Source: Methylomonas montana
GTDB taxonomy: Bacteria; Pseudomonadota; Gammaproteobacteria; Methylococcales; Methylomonadaceae
Assembly: GCF_030490285.1 (NCBI RefSeq)
Contig: NZ_CP129884.1
Location: forward strand, 1,984,001-2,048,000
Length of the DNA: 64,000 bases
Direction of reading: 5' to 3'
Position numbers and translations under genes: made by a program. The notes beneath the pieces are model-generated. The model was not told where the DNA came from, did not search any database, and was given only the letters and a program-made list of their open reading frames with translations. Positions 19,202 to 29,125 of this stretch are shown here, piece after piece. Position 1 is the first letter of the stretch, and each line of letters starts with the position of its first letter.

Positions 19202-20382
19202 AAGGTATTTGCATACTGGGAGCAACAGGCTCTATCGGTGTTAGCACGCTGGACGTGGTGGCTCGCCATCCCGACCAATACAAGGTGGTGGCGTTAACGG
19301 CCAATGGTAATATCGACGCACTTTACGAACAATGTCTGTCGCATCGTCCGGAATACGCGGTAATCGCTAATCCGGACAACGCCCAAGCGTTCATCGACAA
19401 GATTGCCGGTTCGCCGATTGCCGATACGAAAGTATTGGCGGGTGCCGAAGCCTTGACTCAAGTCGCCACCTTGGACAATGTCGATGCGGTGATGGCGGCT
19501 ATCGTCGGCGCCGCCGGTTTATTGCCGACTTTAGCGGCGGCGAAAGCCGGCAAAACGGTATTGTTGGCTAACAAGGAAGCCTTGGTCATGTCCGGGCAAA
19601 TTTTTATGCAAGCCGTCGCCGAGAACGGCGCTACGCTGCTGCCTATCGATAGCGAACACAACGCAATTTTTCAATGCATGCCGGCCGGTTATGCCACTGG
19701 GCATAGCGCCAAACAGGCCAGACGCATTTTGTTGACCGCATCTGGCGGCCCGTTTCGGCAAACGCCGATAGCCGATCTGGATACAGTCACTCCCGAGCAA
19801 GCAGTAGCGCACCCGAAATGGGATATGGGCCGGAAGATTTCGGTCGATTCCGCGACGATGATGAACAAGGGCTTGGAGTTGATCGAAGCCTGTCTGTTGT
19901 TCAACATGGACCCGGATCAGATCCAGGTGGTGATTCATCCGCAAAGTATCATTCACTCCATGGTCGATTATGTCGACGGCTCGGTGTTGGCGCAAATGGG
20001 TAACCCCGATATGCGCACGCCGATTGCTTATGCGATGGCGTGGCCGGAGCGTTTCGACTCCGGTGTTGCGCCGTTGAATATATTCGAAGTCAAGCATATG
20101 GACTTCGAGCAGCCTGATTTGCAGCGCTTTCCTTGCCTAAGATTGGCCTACGAAGCCATCAAAGCCGGCGGCATCATGCCGACCGTTTTGAACGCAGCCA
20201 ACGAAATCGCCGTGGAAGCGTTTTTGAACGAGCAGGTGCGCTTTACCGATATTGCCAAAATCATCGAACGGACCATGGCCCAATTCAAAGCCGATAGCGC
20301 CGATACGTTGGAACATGTTCTCGAGGCTGACCAGCAAGCCCGTGACGTTGCCCAAGTAGTAATAGCTCAACTCAAACATTAA
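19198..20382 (+). CDS. dxr: 1-deoxy-D-xylulose 5-phosphate reductoisomerase
   Basis: A 394-residue enzyme of the MEP isoprenoid pathway that turns DXP into MEP with NADPH. Motifs: [10 protein letters not shown] (NADPH), LANKEALVM, the metal-binding [10 protein letters not shown], and substrate-site residues in [13 protein letters not shown] and [10 protein letters not shown]. It overlaps the end of cdsA by four bases, and rseP starts three bases after its stop. Together with uppS it places polyprenol supply in one operon. Confidence 0.97.
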   Translation: MKGICILGATGSIGVSTLDVVARHPDQYKVVALTANGNIDALYEQCLSHRPEYAVIANPDNAQAFIDKIAGSPIADTKVLAGAEALTQVATLDNVDAVMAAIVGAAGLLPTLAAAKAGKTVLLANKEALVMSGQIFMQAVAENGATLLPIDSEHNAIFQCMPAGYATGHSAKQARRILLTASGGPFRQTPIADLDTVTPEQAVAHPKWDMGRKISVDSATMMNKGLELIEACLLFNMDPDQIQVVIHPQSIIHSMVDYVDGSVLAQMGNPDMRTPIAYAMAWPERFDSGVAPLNIFEVKHMDFEQPDLQRFPCLRLAYEAIKAGGIMPTVLNAANEIAVEAFLNEQVRFTDIAKIIERTMAQFKADSADTLEHVLEADQQARDVAQVVIAQLKH

Positions 20383-20385
20383 TTG

Positions 20386-21750
20386 ATGGACACTTTGCAC
20401 ACCTTGTTTTATTTCATCGTCGCCATCGCAGTGTTGGTGGCGTTTCATGAATTTGGCCATTTTTGGGTGGCACGCAAGGTAGGCGTCAAAGTGATCCGGT
20501 TTTCCATCGGTTTTGGTAAGCCATTGTGGACTTGGCAGAAAACGCCCAACGATACCGAGTTCGTCGTGGCTGCTATCCCCTTGGGCGGCTATGTGAAAAT
20601 GGTCGACGAGCGCGAAGAGGCCGTTAATCCCGAAGATTTACCTTACGCCTTTAACCGGCAGCCATTGCTGTCCAGGACCGCCGTCGTTGCGGCGGGGCCG
20701 GTTTTCAATTTATTGTTGGCGGTGGTTTTGTTTTGGTCGGTATTGGTGATCGGCGAGGTTGGCGTTAAACCGCTGGTGGGCGGCGTGGAAACCGGATCGT
20801 TGGCCGAACAGGCCGGATTCGTGAAAGGCGATGAAATTCTTAGCGTTAACGACACTGTTACGCCGACTTGGATCGCGGCCTTGGATACGCTGCTGTCGTT
20901 AGCGATCGATGGCGAGTACGAAATCCGGGTGCTGACCAAGGCTATCGACGATAGTCAGCAAATCCGCTTGATCCAACTATCCGAACAAGACGTGCAAACG
21001 CCGGAAACGCTGCACAAGCGTTTAGGCTTGAAACCCTGGATGCCGACCATCAAACCGATTATTGGCAAACTGTTGGAAGATGGTGTCGCTAAACAGGCCG
21101 GTTTACAAAGTGGGGACTTAATCGTCAGTGCCGACGGTGCTGCGATTAGCGATTGGCAACAATGGGTGGATTATGTGCAAGCCAGGCCGGATGTCGAAAT
21201 TAAATTATTGCTGGAGCGCAATGGTGCTCAACTACCCTTAAGCATTACTCCGCGCAAGGAACAGCAAAGCGATGGCAAAGCGGTCGGTAAAATAGGCGCC
21301 GGTGTCGATGCGCCGAAAGAAATGCTGGATGCGATGCTGGTCAAACATGCCTTATCGCCGTGGGATGCGCTGCCGGTGGCCGGACAAAGAGTCTGGTTTT
21401 ACGCGGTCACCACCTTGAAAATGATGGGCAAAATGCTGGTCGGTTCCGCGTCGGTCAATAATTTGAGCGGTCCGATCAGTATCGCTCAATACGCCGGTCA
21501 ATCGGCGGACATGGGGTTAACGGCGTTTTTGAAGTTTCTGGGTTTGGTCAGCGTCAGTCTAGGGGTGTTGAATTTATTGCCGGTTCCGGTTTTAGACGGC
21601 GGCCATTTGCTGTTTTTTGCGATTGAAGCCATTAAAGGCAGCCCGATTCCGGAAAAAATGCAACTGTATTTCCAGCAAGCCGGCATGTTGTTATTAATGC
21701 TGCTGATGGCGTTGGCGATGTTCCTGGATATCGACAGATTATTTCAATAA
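20386..21750 (+). CDS. rseP: RseP site-2 zinc metalloprotease
   Basis: A 454-residue inner-membrane protease that cleaves anti-sigma factor RseA and clears signal-peptide remnants. The zinc site HEFGH (H21, E22, H25) is in the first membrane helix and the second active-site motif PVLDGGHLLF is near residue 405. Two PDZ domains lie between (GSLAEQAGFVKGDEI and GVAKQAGLQSGDLI). The ATG at 20386 is preferred over the TTG just before it. bamA, skp and lpxD usually follow rseP in Gammaproteobacteria; here dsbC follows. Confidence 0.96.
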   Translation: MDTLHTLFYFIVAIAVLVAFHEFGHFWVARKVGVKVIRFSIGFGKPLWTWQKTPNDTEFVVAAIPLGGYVKMVDEREEAVNPEDLPYAFNRQPLLSRTAVVAAGPVFNLLLAVVLFWSVLVIGEVGVKPLVGGVETGSLAEQAGFVKGDEILSVNDTVTPTWIAALDTLLSLAIDGEYEIRVLTKAIDDSQQIRLIQLSEQDVQTPETLHKRLGLKPWMPTIKPIIGKLLEDGVAKQAGLQSGDLIVSADGAAISDWQQWVDYVQARPDVEIKLLLERNGAQLPLSITPRKEQQSDGKAVGKIGAGVDAPKEMLDAMLVKHALSPWDALPVAGQRVWFYAVTTLKMMGKMLVGSASVNNLSGPISIAQYAGQSADMGLTAFLKFLGLVSVSLGVLNLLPVPVLDGGHLLFFAIEAIKGSPIPEKMQLYFQQAGMLLLMLLMALAMFLDIDRLFQ

Positions 21751-21812
21751 GGCTGAACAAAGCAGTGGCTTTATGGTCAACCGCATTCCTTTCAAATCTT
21801 CCTGGTAATAGC

Positions 21813-22523
21813 ATGAAAAAAATCACACATATCCTGGCGTTGACGGTATTGGCTTTCATAAGTCCTGCATTGTTTGCCGATGAAGCCGCCATTAAAAAAG
21901 CTTTGAGCGACTTTATGCCGGGAGGGAAAGTCGATTCGATTAAACCCGCCGAAATCCAGGGCTTGTACGAAGTGACGATGGGCAGCAATATTTTCTATGC
22001 TTCGGAAGATGGCAAATATCTGTTGCAAGGCCAATTATTCGACGCGGTAGCCAAGAAAAACATTACTGAAACCAAGCTGGCCGATGTCCGTAAAGTAGCC
22101 TTGGATAAGGTGGGCGAGCCGAAAATGATCGTGTTCAAACCGGCTACCAGTAAATACATGGTTTCGATTTTCACCGATATCGATTGCGGTTATTGCCGTA
22201 AATTGCATTCGGAAATCGATCAATATCTGGCGCAAGGTATTACCGTGCGTTATATGTTCTTCCCTAGAGCCGGTAAGGGTTCTGATTCCTACAAGAAAGC
22301 CGTTTCGGTCTGGTGTGCTGCTGATAGGCAAAAAGCTTTGACTGCCTCGAAGAAAGGCGAAACGCTGGAATCCAAAACCTGCGAAAATCCGGTCGACGAG
22401 CATATGGCCTTGGGTGAAGAATTTGGCATGAACGGCACGCCGATGATCGTTACCCAAAAAGGTAATATCCTGCCTGGCTATGTGCCGGCTCCCCAACTGG
22501 CGAAAGTTCTGGCTAACGAATAA
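21813..22523 (+). CDS. dsbC: Periplasmic thiol:disulfide isomerase DsbC
   Basis: A 236-residue exported protein with a signal peptide (MKKITHILALTVLAF, cleavage near LFA-DE), an N-terminal dimerisation domain, a linker, and a thioredoxin-fold catalytic domain. The active site is CGYC (C125, C128) in TDIDCGYCRKLH, and the cis-proline loop is GMNGTPMIV. It isomerises wrong disulfides in the periplasm and is kept reduced by DsbD. The ATG at 21813 is chosen because it starts the signal peptide. A DsbD-like gene is found at 30.9 kb. Confidence 0.94.
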   Translation: MKKITHILALTVLAFISPALFADEAAIKKALSDFMPGGKVDSIKPAEIQGLYEVTMGSNIFYASEDGKYLLQGQLFDAVAKKNITETKLADVRKVALDKVGEPKMIVFKPATSKYMVSIFTDIDCGYCRKLHSEIDQYLAQGITVRYMFFPRAGKGSDSYKKAVSVWCAADRQKALTASKKGETLESKTCENPVDEHMALGEEFGMNGTPMIVTQKGNILPGYVPAPQLAKVLANE

Positions 22524-22530
22524 TGGCGAA

Positions 22531-22557
22531 CAGGCGGCTTGGAATCCGAGCCGCCTG
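22531..22557. terminator. Terminator hairpin between convergent genes
   Basis: Nine-base perfect stem CAGGCGGCT / AGCCGCCTG just past the dsbC stop and before the convergent OmpA-family gene. Only a weak T-rich stretch follows, so it may serve both strands. Confidence 0.65.
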
Positions 22558-22570
22558 ATTTATCTGTTAG

Positions 22571-23158
22571 TTAACGGATTGTTACTTCTACTCGGCGGTT
22601 CTTCGGTTCTGCGATTTCATCAGCGGTCTTAATCAGCAAATTCTTCTCGCCGTGCGAGGTTACCGCGATTTCCTTGACGTCCAGCTTGCTCGGATCGAAT
22701 AAACGGCTGACTTGCACGGCTCGTTCATTGGCGAGTTTTTCGTTTTTGCCCGCATCGCCCACGGTATCGGTGTGGCCGATCACCGCGATATCGGCGGCTG
22801 GGTGCTTACCGGCGGTTTCGATGATTTTGGGGATCAAGGCTTGCGATTCAGCGGTTAGCTGAGTGCCACCGGTTTCAAAATACAATAAAAAGATCTCCGG
22901 TATGGCCGGCTCCGAGGCCAAGGCTTTGCCAAAATCTTTGTTGATCTGTTGCTGCTCGACTTTGAAAACTGTTTTGGAGTTGTCTAACGCCGTACCGTAG
23001 CCGGCCTGGTCGATGACAGTATCGCTGTTGGCACCGCTAAAAGTCACTTTGCCGGTCGAACCGTCGTGATCTTCTAACAAGACTAGGTAGGATTTGGCGC
23101 AGCCGGATAAGGCCAAGCTAATGGCGAGTGCTAGGGTTTTGGATGTAGTCATTCTCAT
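22571..23158 (-). CDS. OmpA-family peptidoglycan-binding lipoprotein
   Basis: A 195-residue lipoprotein. The N-terminus has a lipobox (LALSGC), and the C-terminal half is an OmpA domain (about residues 90-195) with FETGGTQLT, the signature GHTDTVGDAGKNEKLANERA and NRRVEVTIR. Such domains bind diaminopimelate in peptidoglycan. The middle region (40-90) has no family I recognise. It follows the FecR-domain gene by 14 bases, and a CHASE2 histidine kinase lies just upstream on the same strand. This trio is a recurring neighbourhood and suggests an envelope-sensing role. Confidence 0.88.
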   Translation of the reverse strand: MRMTTSKTLALAISLALSGCAKSYLVLLEDHDGSTGKVTFSGANSDTVIDQAGYGTALDNSKTVFKVEQQQINKDFGKALASEPAIPEIFLLYFETGGTQLTAESQALIPKIIETAGKHPAADIAVIGHTDTVGDAGKNEKLANERAVQVSRLFDPSKLDVKEIAVTSHGEKNLLIKTADEIAEPKNRRVEVTIR

Positions 23159-23172
23159 GGCAAATACTCGGC

Positions 23173-23619
23173 TTATTCTTCAACTTTAACTAAAAAACGC
23201 GTGCCTCTCACCGCAATTACCCCGGTTGGGGTTTTGACCGTAACGGCTTCCGGTCTGAGTTTGGCGATGACGCCGGAAATGTAGTGTAGCGTGCCTTTCA
23301 ACAAGCTGGCGTTTAGTAGTAATTTGTCCTGTTGCGGCTCGAATTGATAAGCCTCAATTTTTAACTCGGTATTAGGCCCGATGGACAAAACGGTATTGTC
23401 TTTTAAGGTTAGTCCGGTCGCGCCATTTTCGTCGGTTTTAATGACGTTGCCGGCATGCACCGGCGATCCCAAGCTGGCTTTTACCGGGTTTCCACTTTCG
23501 ACTATCGTGGTTTGATCGGTGATGGTTTTGATATAGCCGATTACCGCGTCGTCCGCGGCTGAAGGGATGGGTATCAAGAGGGCTAATCCCACGCCCGAGA
23601 ATGCGAAAAAATGTTTCAT
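23173..23619 (-). CDS. FecR-domain periplasmic protein
   Basis: A 148-residue exported protein with a cleavable signal peptide (ending near PSAA-DD) and a FecR fold: VKASLGSPVHAGNVIKTDENG, then TGVIAVRGTRFLV at the C-terminus. It has no LysM or anti-sigma part, unlike classical FecR. The ATG at 23619 has GAGG seven bases upstream; an ATG six codons earlier lacks this. It lies between the CHASE2 kinase and the OmpA-type lipoprotein, all on one strand, and could be the ligand-binding or scaffold part of that module. Confidence 0.86.
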   Translation of the reverse strand: MKHFFAFSGVGLALLIPIPSAADDAVIGYIKTITDQTTIVESGNPVKASLGSPVHAGNVIKTDENGATGLTLKDNTVLSIGPNTELKIEAYQFEPQQDKLLLNASLLKGTLHYISGVIAKLRPEAVTVKTPTGVIAVRGTRFLVKVEE

Positions 23620-23742
23620 GATGGCCTCGACAAACATTGGTTTTGAGAGATTGGAATCCGCAATCTAGCTTGCGTCATTGAAGTTTGGCAGCTAAGTATA
23701 GACAAGATAAAGGGATTGTCTGGTAATCGGCGGACGCTTGAA

Positions 23743-26022
23743 CTAACTCAGATTGGCTTCGCCATCAAGCATTAACTCGACCCAAAACGTGCTGCCGACG
23801 CCGGGCGTACTGCTAACGCCGACATTGCCGTGCATCAATTCCGCCAGCTGTTTGGTAATTGCCAGACCGATGCCGGTTCCCTCGATATCAGTGTGATCGG
23901 CGCCCAGTCTTTCAAATGATCGGAACAACAACTGCTGTTCTTGTTCGGCTAAGCCCTGGCCAGTATCGGTGACGGCAATACGCACTCTGTTGCCGCCGAC
24001 CTGGCTGGTGGTCAAACTGATGCTGCCATTAGGGCGGTTGTATTTCACGGCATTGGATAGGAAATTCAATAAAATTTGCTTGGCCCGCTTGGGATCGACT
24101 TTTAGTAAAAATTGGGGGGACAGCGGATTTTGCACGATTAACTGCAAGCCTTTGTTTTGTGCCAGCGGCGCAACGAGGGTCTGACAATCACTTATCAATT
24201 CGGTTAAGGCGATGCTGGCGATATTTAAACTGATTTTGCCGGACTCTATTCTGGCTAAATCTAACAGCTCATCGATAAGGCCCAGTAAGTGCAGGCCGGC
24301 TTTGTGGATTTCATTGACCGAATCCAAATGTGTTTCGGCTAGCGGATGTTCAGGGTCGTCTATTTGCATGAGTTGGGAGAAGCCGATGATGGCATTCAGC
24401 GGTGTTCGCAGCTCGTGACTCATTTGCGACAGGAACTGACTTTTGGCCAAACTGACTTGTTCGGTGCGGTTGATCAGTTCTCGCATCACGGTCTGCTCTT
24501 GGGCTTTTTGCAAGAGCATTTTCGCCATGATCATTCGTTCGCCAATATCGTTGATGGTCAATACCGAGCCGATCGGTCGGCCTTTTTTGCCAAACAGCGG
24601 AGAAATGATCAAATTGGCATTCATCAGATGCTGGTCGGAACTCGAGAGTCGGCAATGATTGAATTCCAACGGCCCATGATTGCCGATACTTTGTTGGATC
24701 AGCTCGCTCAGTTTATGGGTGTTGCCGTCGATTTCCACGTTGAAAATATTGTCGATATGCTGAGTGGCAGCCTTGGATAGTTTACTGCTTATGATATTCA
24801 GCGCGGCGGCATTCATATATTCAATCCTGCCGTCGCTCGTTGTCGTGATGACGCCATCGACAATCGCATTCAAGGTGATATACGCACGTTTTCGTTCCGC
24901 GAATAGCGATTGGATCAGTTTTTCAAAATGTCTCCAACTGCGTAATGGGTAACTGGCTACTAACACCGCCAGCGAGGCTGACGGCGCAAACCAATAATGG
25001 CTGGTATGCAGTAAAACCAGGCAGAACAACAAAATCATCATGGACAATAGCAGCACCGACAACGGTAACCAGCGTGGGGAAAACACGGTGCTAGTCTTAA
25101 TGGCTGCCCCGGCAAGTGTCAAGCTGAGTAAGAATTGCCATATCCACGGCAGTGGTTGCCATAGCGTCTGTTTTAATAAACCGTCCAAGCCTGCCGCGAT
25201 AAAGTCTACGCCGGTCATCGGCCGATTACCGATTGCCAACGGCGCCGGTAAGTCGCGTTCTATGCCGCTGGCGGTTAAACCGACCAATACATATTTATTT
25301 TCAAAGAATTGATTAGGAACAACCCCCGACAACACATCCGCATAAGATACTCTTGTAAAATCGGTACTGGGATCGAAAAACGGCAACCACACTCGATAAT
25401 CGCCGAGTAGTCCGTCGTTTGGCGCATTGAAACGTAGGCCAGGCAAGGCGGCGAGTATCTCCGGATGACGCAATGCGTAAATGGCTAGCGGCATGGCTGG
25501 CCACCGAGAATTGCCAACAGCCAGTTGCAATAAAATGCTTCTGCTGATGCCGTCCTTATCCAAATCGGTGTTAGCGTGTCCCAACACTGCGTGTTCGGTA
25601 TATTCGGGCAAGGGTAGTGTTTGTACCAATACATTGCCGTTATATTCGACAATCACCGGCAAGACCACCGGTTTACCGCTAGCCAACGCTCGTCCCAATC
25701 GCGCATCTGACTCTGGATGCTGTTGATCGGCTTCCGAGAAAATGAAATCCAGTGCAATAGCGCGAGGATTGGCCGGCTGAAGCGTTTCCAGCAGGCGGGC
25801 GTGAATGTCTCGTGGCCAGGGCCAGCGGCCAAACTGTTGCAGGCTTTTTTGATCGACTTCGACGATCACTATCTCCTGCGAAGCGGGCGTGGCCAGCAGT
25901 TTGAGTTGGACGTCGTAAATCCAACGATCGAATCGCCACAGTGCGTCGGTATAGCTCAGGACAATCGCCAACAATACCAGTAACAGGACGATCAATGATT
26001 TTTCAAGGTGGCGTTTCGCCAT
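23743..26022 (-). CDS. CHASE2-PAS sensor histidine kinase
   Basis: A 759-residue membrane sensor kinase. One N-terminal transmembrane helix is followed by a large periplasmic CHASE2 domain (about 30-300), then three membrane helices (about 305-365), a PAS domain (about 385-500), HisKA and HATPase_c. The phosphoacceptor is His536 in SQMSHELRTPLNAIIGFSQL. The N box (NFLSNAVKYNR), G1 (DTGQGL) and G2 (GTGIGLAI) are intact. No response regulator is next to it, so its partner is elsewhere. The FecR and OmpA lipoprotein genes follow, likely giving it a periplasmic input complex. Confidence 0.92.
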   Translation of the reverse strand: MAKRHLEKSLIVLLLVLLAIVLSYTDALWRFDRWIYDVQLKLLATPASQEIVIVEVDQKSLQQFGRWPWPRDIHARLLETLQPANPRAIALDFIFSEADQQHPESDARLGRALASGKPVVLPVIVEYNGNVLVQTLPLPEYTEHAVLGHANTDLDKDGISRSILLQLAVGNSRWPAMPLAIYALRHPEILAALPGLRFNAPNDGLLGDYRVWLPFFDPSTDFTRVSYADVLSGVVPNQFFENKYVLVGLTASGIERDLPAPLAIGNRPMTGVDFIAAGLDGLLKQTLWQPLPWIWQFLLSLTLAGAAIKTSTVFSPRWLPLSVLLLSMMILLFCLVLLHTSHYWFAPSASLAVLVASYPLRSWRHFEKLIQSLFAERKRAYITLNAIVDGVITTTSDGRIEYMNAAALNIISSKLSKAATQHIDNIFNVEIDGNTHKLSELIQQSIGNHGPLEFNHCRLSSSDQHLMNANLIISPLFGKKGRPIGSVLTINDIGERMIMAKMLLQKAQEQTVMRELINRTEQVSLAKSQFLSQMSHELRTPLNAIIGFSQLMQIDDPEHPLAETHLDSVNEIHKAGLHLLGLIDELLDLARIESGKISLNIASIALTELISDCQTLVAPLAQNKGLQLIVQNPLSPQFLLKVDPKRAKQILLNFLSNAVKYNRPNGSISLTTSQVGGNRVRIAVTDTGQGLAEQEQQLLFRSFERLGADHTDIEGTGIGLAITKQLAELMHGNVGVSSTPGVGSTFWVELMLDGEANLS

Positions 26023-26281
26023 GAGTCTGTTTTTAAGTGGAATGCGTTGGAAAGTATAGTGGTTGCGACAATCGATAACAGTAAATTTCTAAAGATTATT
26101 CCTTGGCGAGTGGGTGACTCGCACAGGGAAACGTTGTTTTATCGAGTGTCGCTAGCAAGCGGCAGGTTCGGATATTATGGGCGGAAATGGCTATACATAT
26201 GGCATATCCAATTGCCGATCGCTTGTAGGGGATAATCTAAATCAATCATTGGCTACGCGCATACGATGCGAGCTCTGGCTA

Positions 26282-28882
26282 TCAACGTTTTTTAGACTTT
26301 AACAGGGCTTTTAATCGATACAAAGTGTCCAAAGCTTGCCTTGGGCTTAAATGATCGGGATCGAGTTCTTCCAGTAATACCACCGCCGGATGGCATTCCT
26401 GACTGGTGAATAGATCGAATTGATTGATTTCCTGATGGCTTTGCTGCTCGATATACGCGGTATTTTCCAGCTGGGCCAGCTTGTTTTTGGCATTGGCGAT
26501 CACGCTTTGCGGCACGCCCGCCAGAGCCGCGACCTGTAGGCCGTAACTCTGATTGGCTGGGCCGTCCTTTACCGCATGCAGAAACACGATCTTGTCGCCG
26601 TGCTCCATCGCATCCAGATGGATGTTATGAATGTTTTCTTGTTCTTCGGCCAGCGTGGTCAGCTCGAAATAATGCGTCGCGAACAGCGTGAAGGCCTGAG
26701 TATGCCGGGCCAGATAATCGGCGCAGGCCCAGGCCAGCGACAGGCCGTCGAAAGTGCTGGTGCCGCGGCCGATTTCGTCCATCAATATCAGGCTGTTGCT
26801 GGTGGCGTTATGCAGAATATTGGCAGTCTCCGACATCTCCACCATGAATGTGGAGCGGCCGCTGGCCAAATCGTCGGAGGCGCCAATGCGGGTGAAAATC
26901 TTGTCTATCGGGCCGCAGCGCAGAGACTGGGCCGGCACGTAACAACCGATATGCGCCAACAGCACGATCAACGCGGCCTGGCGCATGTAAGTCGATTTAC
27001 CGCCCATGTTGGGGCCGGTAATCACCAGCATCCGCCGCTCGGCGGAGAAATTCAGATCGTTGGCGACGAAGGGGATGCTGGACAAGGCTTCCACCACCAG
27101 ATGCCGGCCGCCGACGATGTCTATGCCGGGTTGTTGATCCAGCAGCGGTTGCGCCAGATTCAGCGTGTCGGCGCGTTCTGAAAAATTCACCAGTACATCC
27201 AATTCGGCCAGCGCATTGGCGCAATGTTGCAAGTCGATCAAGGCATCGCTGAGCGTATCCAGCAATTGATCGTACAAGGCTTTCTCGAAGGACAGCGATT
27301 TTTCCCTGGCGCTGAGCACCTTATCTTCGAAGGATTTCAGTTCCGGGGTGATGTAACGCTCCGCGCCTTTCAGGGTTTGTTTACGGGTGTAATGCACCGG
27401 CACCTTGTCGGCCTGGGCGTTGGAGATCTCGATGTAATAGCCATGTACCCGGTTGTAATTGACCTTCAGCGTGGCGATGCCGGTGCTGGCGCGTTCGCGC
27501 TGCTCCATGTCGATCAGGAACTGGTCGGCGTTCTGGCTGAGGTTACGCAACTCGTCCAGCTCCGGATGATAGCCGGGGGCGATGACGCCGCCGTCGCGGA
27601 TCAGTACCGGTGGATTGTCGATGATGGCCTTTTGCAGCAGTGCCAACAATTGCGGTTGTTCGCGCAGTTGCGAGCGCAGGTTTTCCAGGTGCGGGTTATC
27701 GCTGTCGGACAGCTGGGTTTGTAAAGCCGGCAAGGTCGCCAAGGTGTGGCGCAATACCAGCAGGTCGCGGGGGCGGGCGGACTTTAGGGCGATGCGTGAG
27801 CTGATGCGCTCGATATCGCCGACTTGGCGCAGGCTGGTTTGTAAATCGCGATAGAGTTGATTCTCCAGCAAACTGGCGACGCAGGCGTAACGGCCGTTGA
27901 TGATGCCGTGAGCGCGCAACGGCCGGTGTATCCAACGCCGCAGACAACGGCTGCCCATCGCGGTCGCGGTCTTGTCCAGCACGCCCAGCAAGGTGTATTG
28001 CAGCTGGCCGCTGGGATGGCTGTCCAGCTCCAGATTGCGGCGGCTGGCGGCATCCAGGCTGATGCTGTCGTCGCAGTTTTCGACGCTGATGCCCTGGATG
28101 TGCGGCAGGGCGCTTTGCTGGGTGTCGCGCACGTATTGCAGCAGACAGCCCGCCGCGCAAATCGCCGCCGGCAGATGTTCGCAGCCGTAACCTTTCAGAT
28201 CGTGGCAGTTGAATTGTTTCAGAATCAGCTGGCGGCAACTGTCCAGATCGAAATGCCACGGCGGCCGCCGGCATAAACCTTTGCGTTCCTTGACGCCGGG
28301 CGGTAAGGCCTGGTCTTCGCTGTACAATAATTCGGCCGGATTCAGGCGTTCGATCTCGCTGAGCAACTGGGTTTCGCTTTTCAATTGTTGCAGCACGAAT
28401 TTGCCGCTGCCCAGATCCAGACAGGCTACCCCGTAGTATTTGTCGAACATCGCCAGCGCCACCAGCAGATTGTCCTTGCGATCTTCCAGCAAGGCCTCGT
28501 CGGTGACCGTGCCCGGCGTGACGATGCGCACCACCTTGCGATCCACAGGCCCTTTGGATTTGGAAGGGTCGCCGATTTGTTCGCAAATCGCGATCGACTC
28601 GCCTTGCTTCAATAGCCGGGCGATGTAGTTTTCGGCGGCGTGATAAGGAATGCCGGCCATCGGAATGGGCTGGCCGCCGGAATGGCCGCGCGCGGTCAGC
28701 GTGATGTCGAGCAGTTGCGCGGCCTTTCTGGCATCGTCGAAAAACAGCTCGTAAAAATCGCCCATGCGGTAGAAAAGCAGGGTTTCTGGCTGTTGGGACT
28801 TGATACGCAAATATTGCGTCATCATCGGGGTGTGTTGCGTTTTCTCGTCTTGCTTGGTGCCTTGTATATTCTGGTTATTCAT
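26282..28882 (-). CDS. mutS: DNA mismatch repair protein MutS
   Basis: An 866-residue mismatch-recognition ATPase of full family length. The N-terminal mismatch-binding domain has the Phe-x-Glu wedge ([12 protein letters not shown]), followed by the connector, lever and clamp. The ATPase has Walker [14 protein letters not shown], Walker [14 protein letters not shown] and the ST motif. The C-terminal region ends with the helix-turn-helix dimerisation segment ([17 protein letters not shown]). It is a single gene; the 259 bases before it on the other side (26023-26281) hold nothing I recognise. Codon use is visibly more GC-rich than in neighbouring genes. Confidence 0.97.
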   Translation of the reverse strand: MNNQNIQGTKQDEKTQHTPMMTQYLRIKSQQPETLLFYRMGDFYELFFDDARKAAQLLDITLTARGHSGGQPIPMAGIPYHAAENYIARLLKQGESIAICEQIGDPSKSKGPVDRKVVRIVTPGTVTDEALLEDRKDNLLVALAMFDKYYGVACLDLGSGKFVLQQLKSETQLLSEIERLNPAELLYSEDQALPPGVKERKGLCRRPPWHFDLDSCRQLILKQFNCHDLKGYGCEHLPAAICAAGCLLQYVRDTQQSALPHIQGISVENCDDSISLDAASRRNLELDSHPSGQLQYTLLGVLDKTATAMGSRCLRRWIHRPLRAHGIINGRYACVASLLENQLYRDLQTSLRQVGDIERISSRIALKSARPRDLLVLRHTLATLPALQTQLSDSDNPHLENLRSQLREQPQLLALLQKAIIDNPPVLIRDGGVIAPGYHPELDELRNLSQNADQFLIDMEQRERASTGIATLKVNYNRVHGYYIEISNAQADKVPVHYTRKQTLKGAERYITPELKSFEDKVLSAREKSLSFEKALYDQLLDTLSDALIDLQHCANALAELDVLVNFSERADTLNLAQPLLDQQPGIDIVGGRHLVVEALSSIPFVANDLNFSAERRMLVITGPNMGGKSTYMRQAALIVLLAHIGCYVPAQSLRCGPIDKIFTRIGASDDLASGRSTFMVEMSETANILHNATSNSLILMDEIGRGTSTFDGLSLAWACADYLARHTQAFTLFATHYFELTTLAEEQENIHNIHLDAMEHGDKIVFLHAVKDGPANQSYGLQVAALAGVPQSVIANAKNKLAQLENTAYIEQQSHQEINQFDLFTSQECHPAVVLLEELDPDHLSPRQALDTLYRLKALLKSKKR

Positions 28883-28968
28883 TTGTAAGCAGCCGATACA
28901 TAAGTAATATTTTTTTGTTTTCTGTTGGGGGTAACATTATCGACATTTATCAGCACTTTCCCTTTTAG

Positions 28969-29059
28969 TATAGGGAATCTCTAAAAATCAAAATAACCTC
29001 CTTCTCCTTTATGCCCTTACGGGTACAGGGGGAGAAGGAGTTTTTAGAGGTTCCCTATA
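28969..29059. repeat. Long nested inverted repeat upstream of mutS
   Basis: Outer arms of 19 bases (28969-28987 and 29041-29059) match with one mismatch and start TATAGGGAA / end TTCCCTATA. Inside them CCTCCTTCTCC pairs with GGAGAAGGAG around a loop with CCCTTACGGG. The whole 91 bases can fold into one long hairpin, like a small palindromic mobile element or a strong terminator. Confidence 0.8.
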
Positions 29060-29061
29060 GG

Positions 29062-29125
29062 TTTTAGTGTTGGTTTTTCAGGTTATATTCGAGCCATCGC
29101 TCGCCACGAAAAACCTATACTAAAA
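29062..29125. repeat. Second imperfect inverted repeat
   Basis: TTTTAGTGTTGGTTTTTC (29062-29079) pairs with GAAAAACCTATACTAAAA (29108-29125) at 16 of 18 positions. The outer sequence TTTTAGTATAG also occurs at 28964-28974, so this hairpin and the preceding one share repeat units. Confidence 0.7.

Noticed and set aside
27696-28586. Minus-strand frame of 296 codons inside mutS
   Set aside because: Overlaps MutS fully, is Arg/Gln-rich, and results from the GC-rich codon use of mutS.
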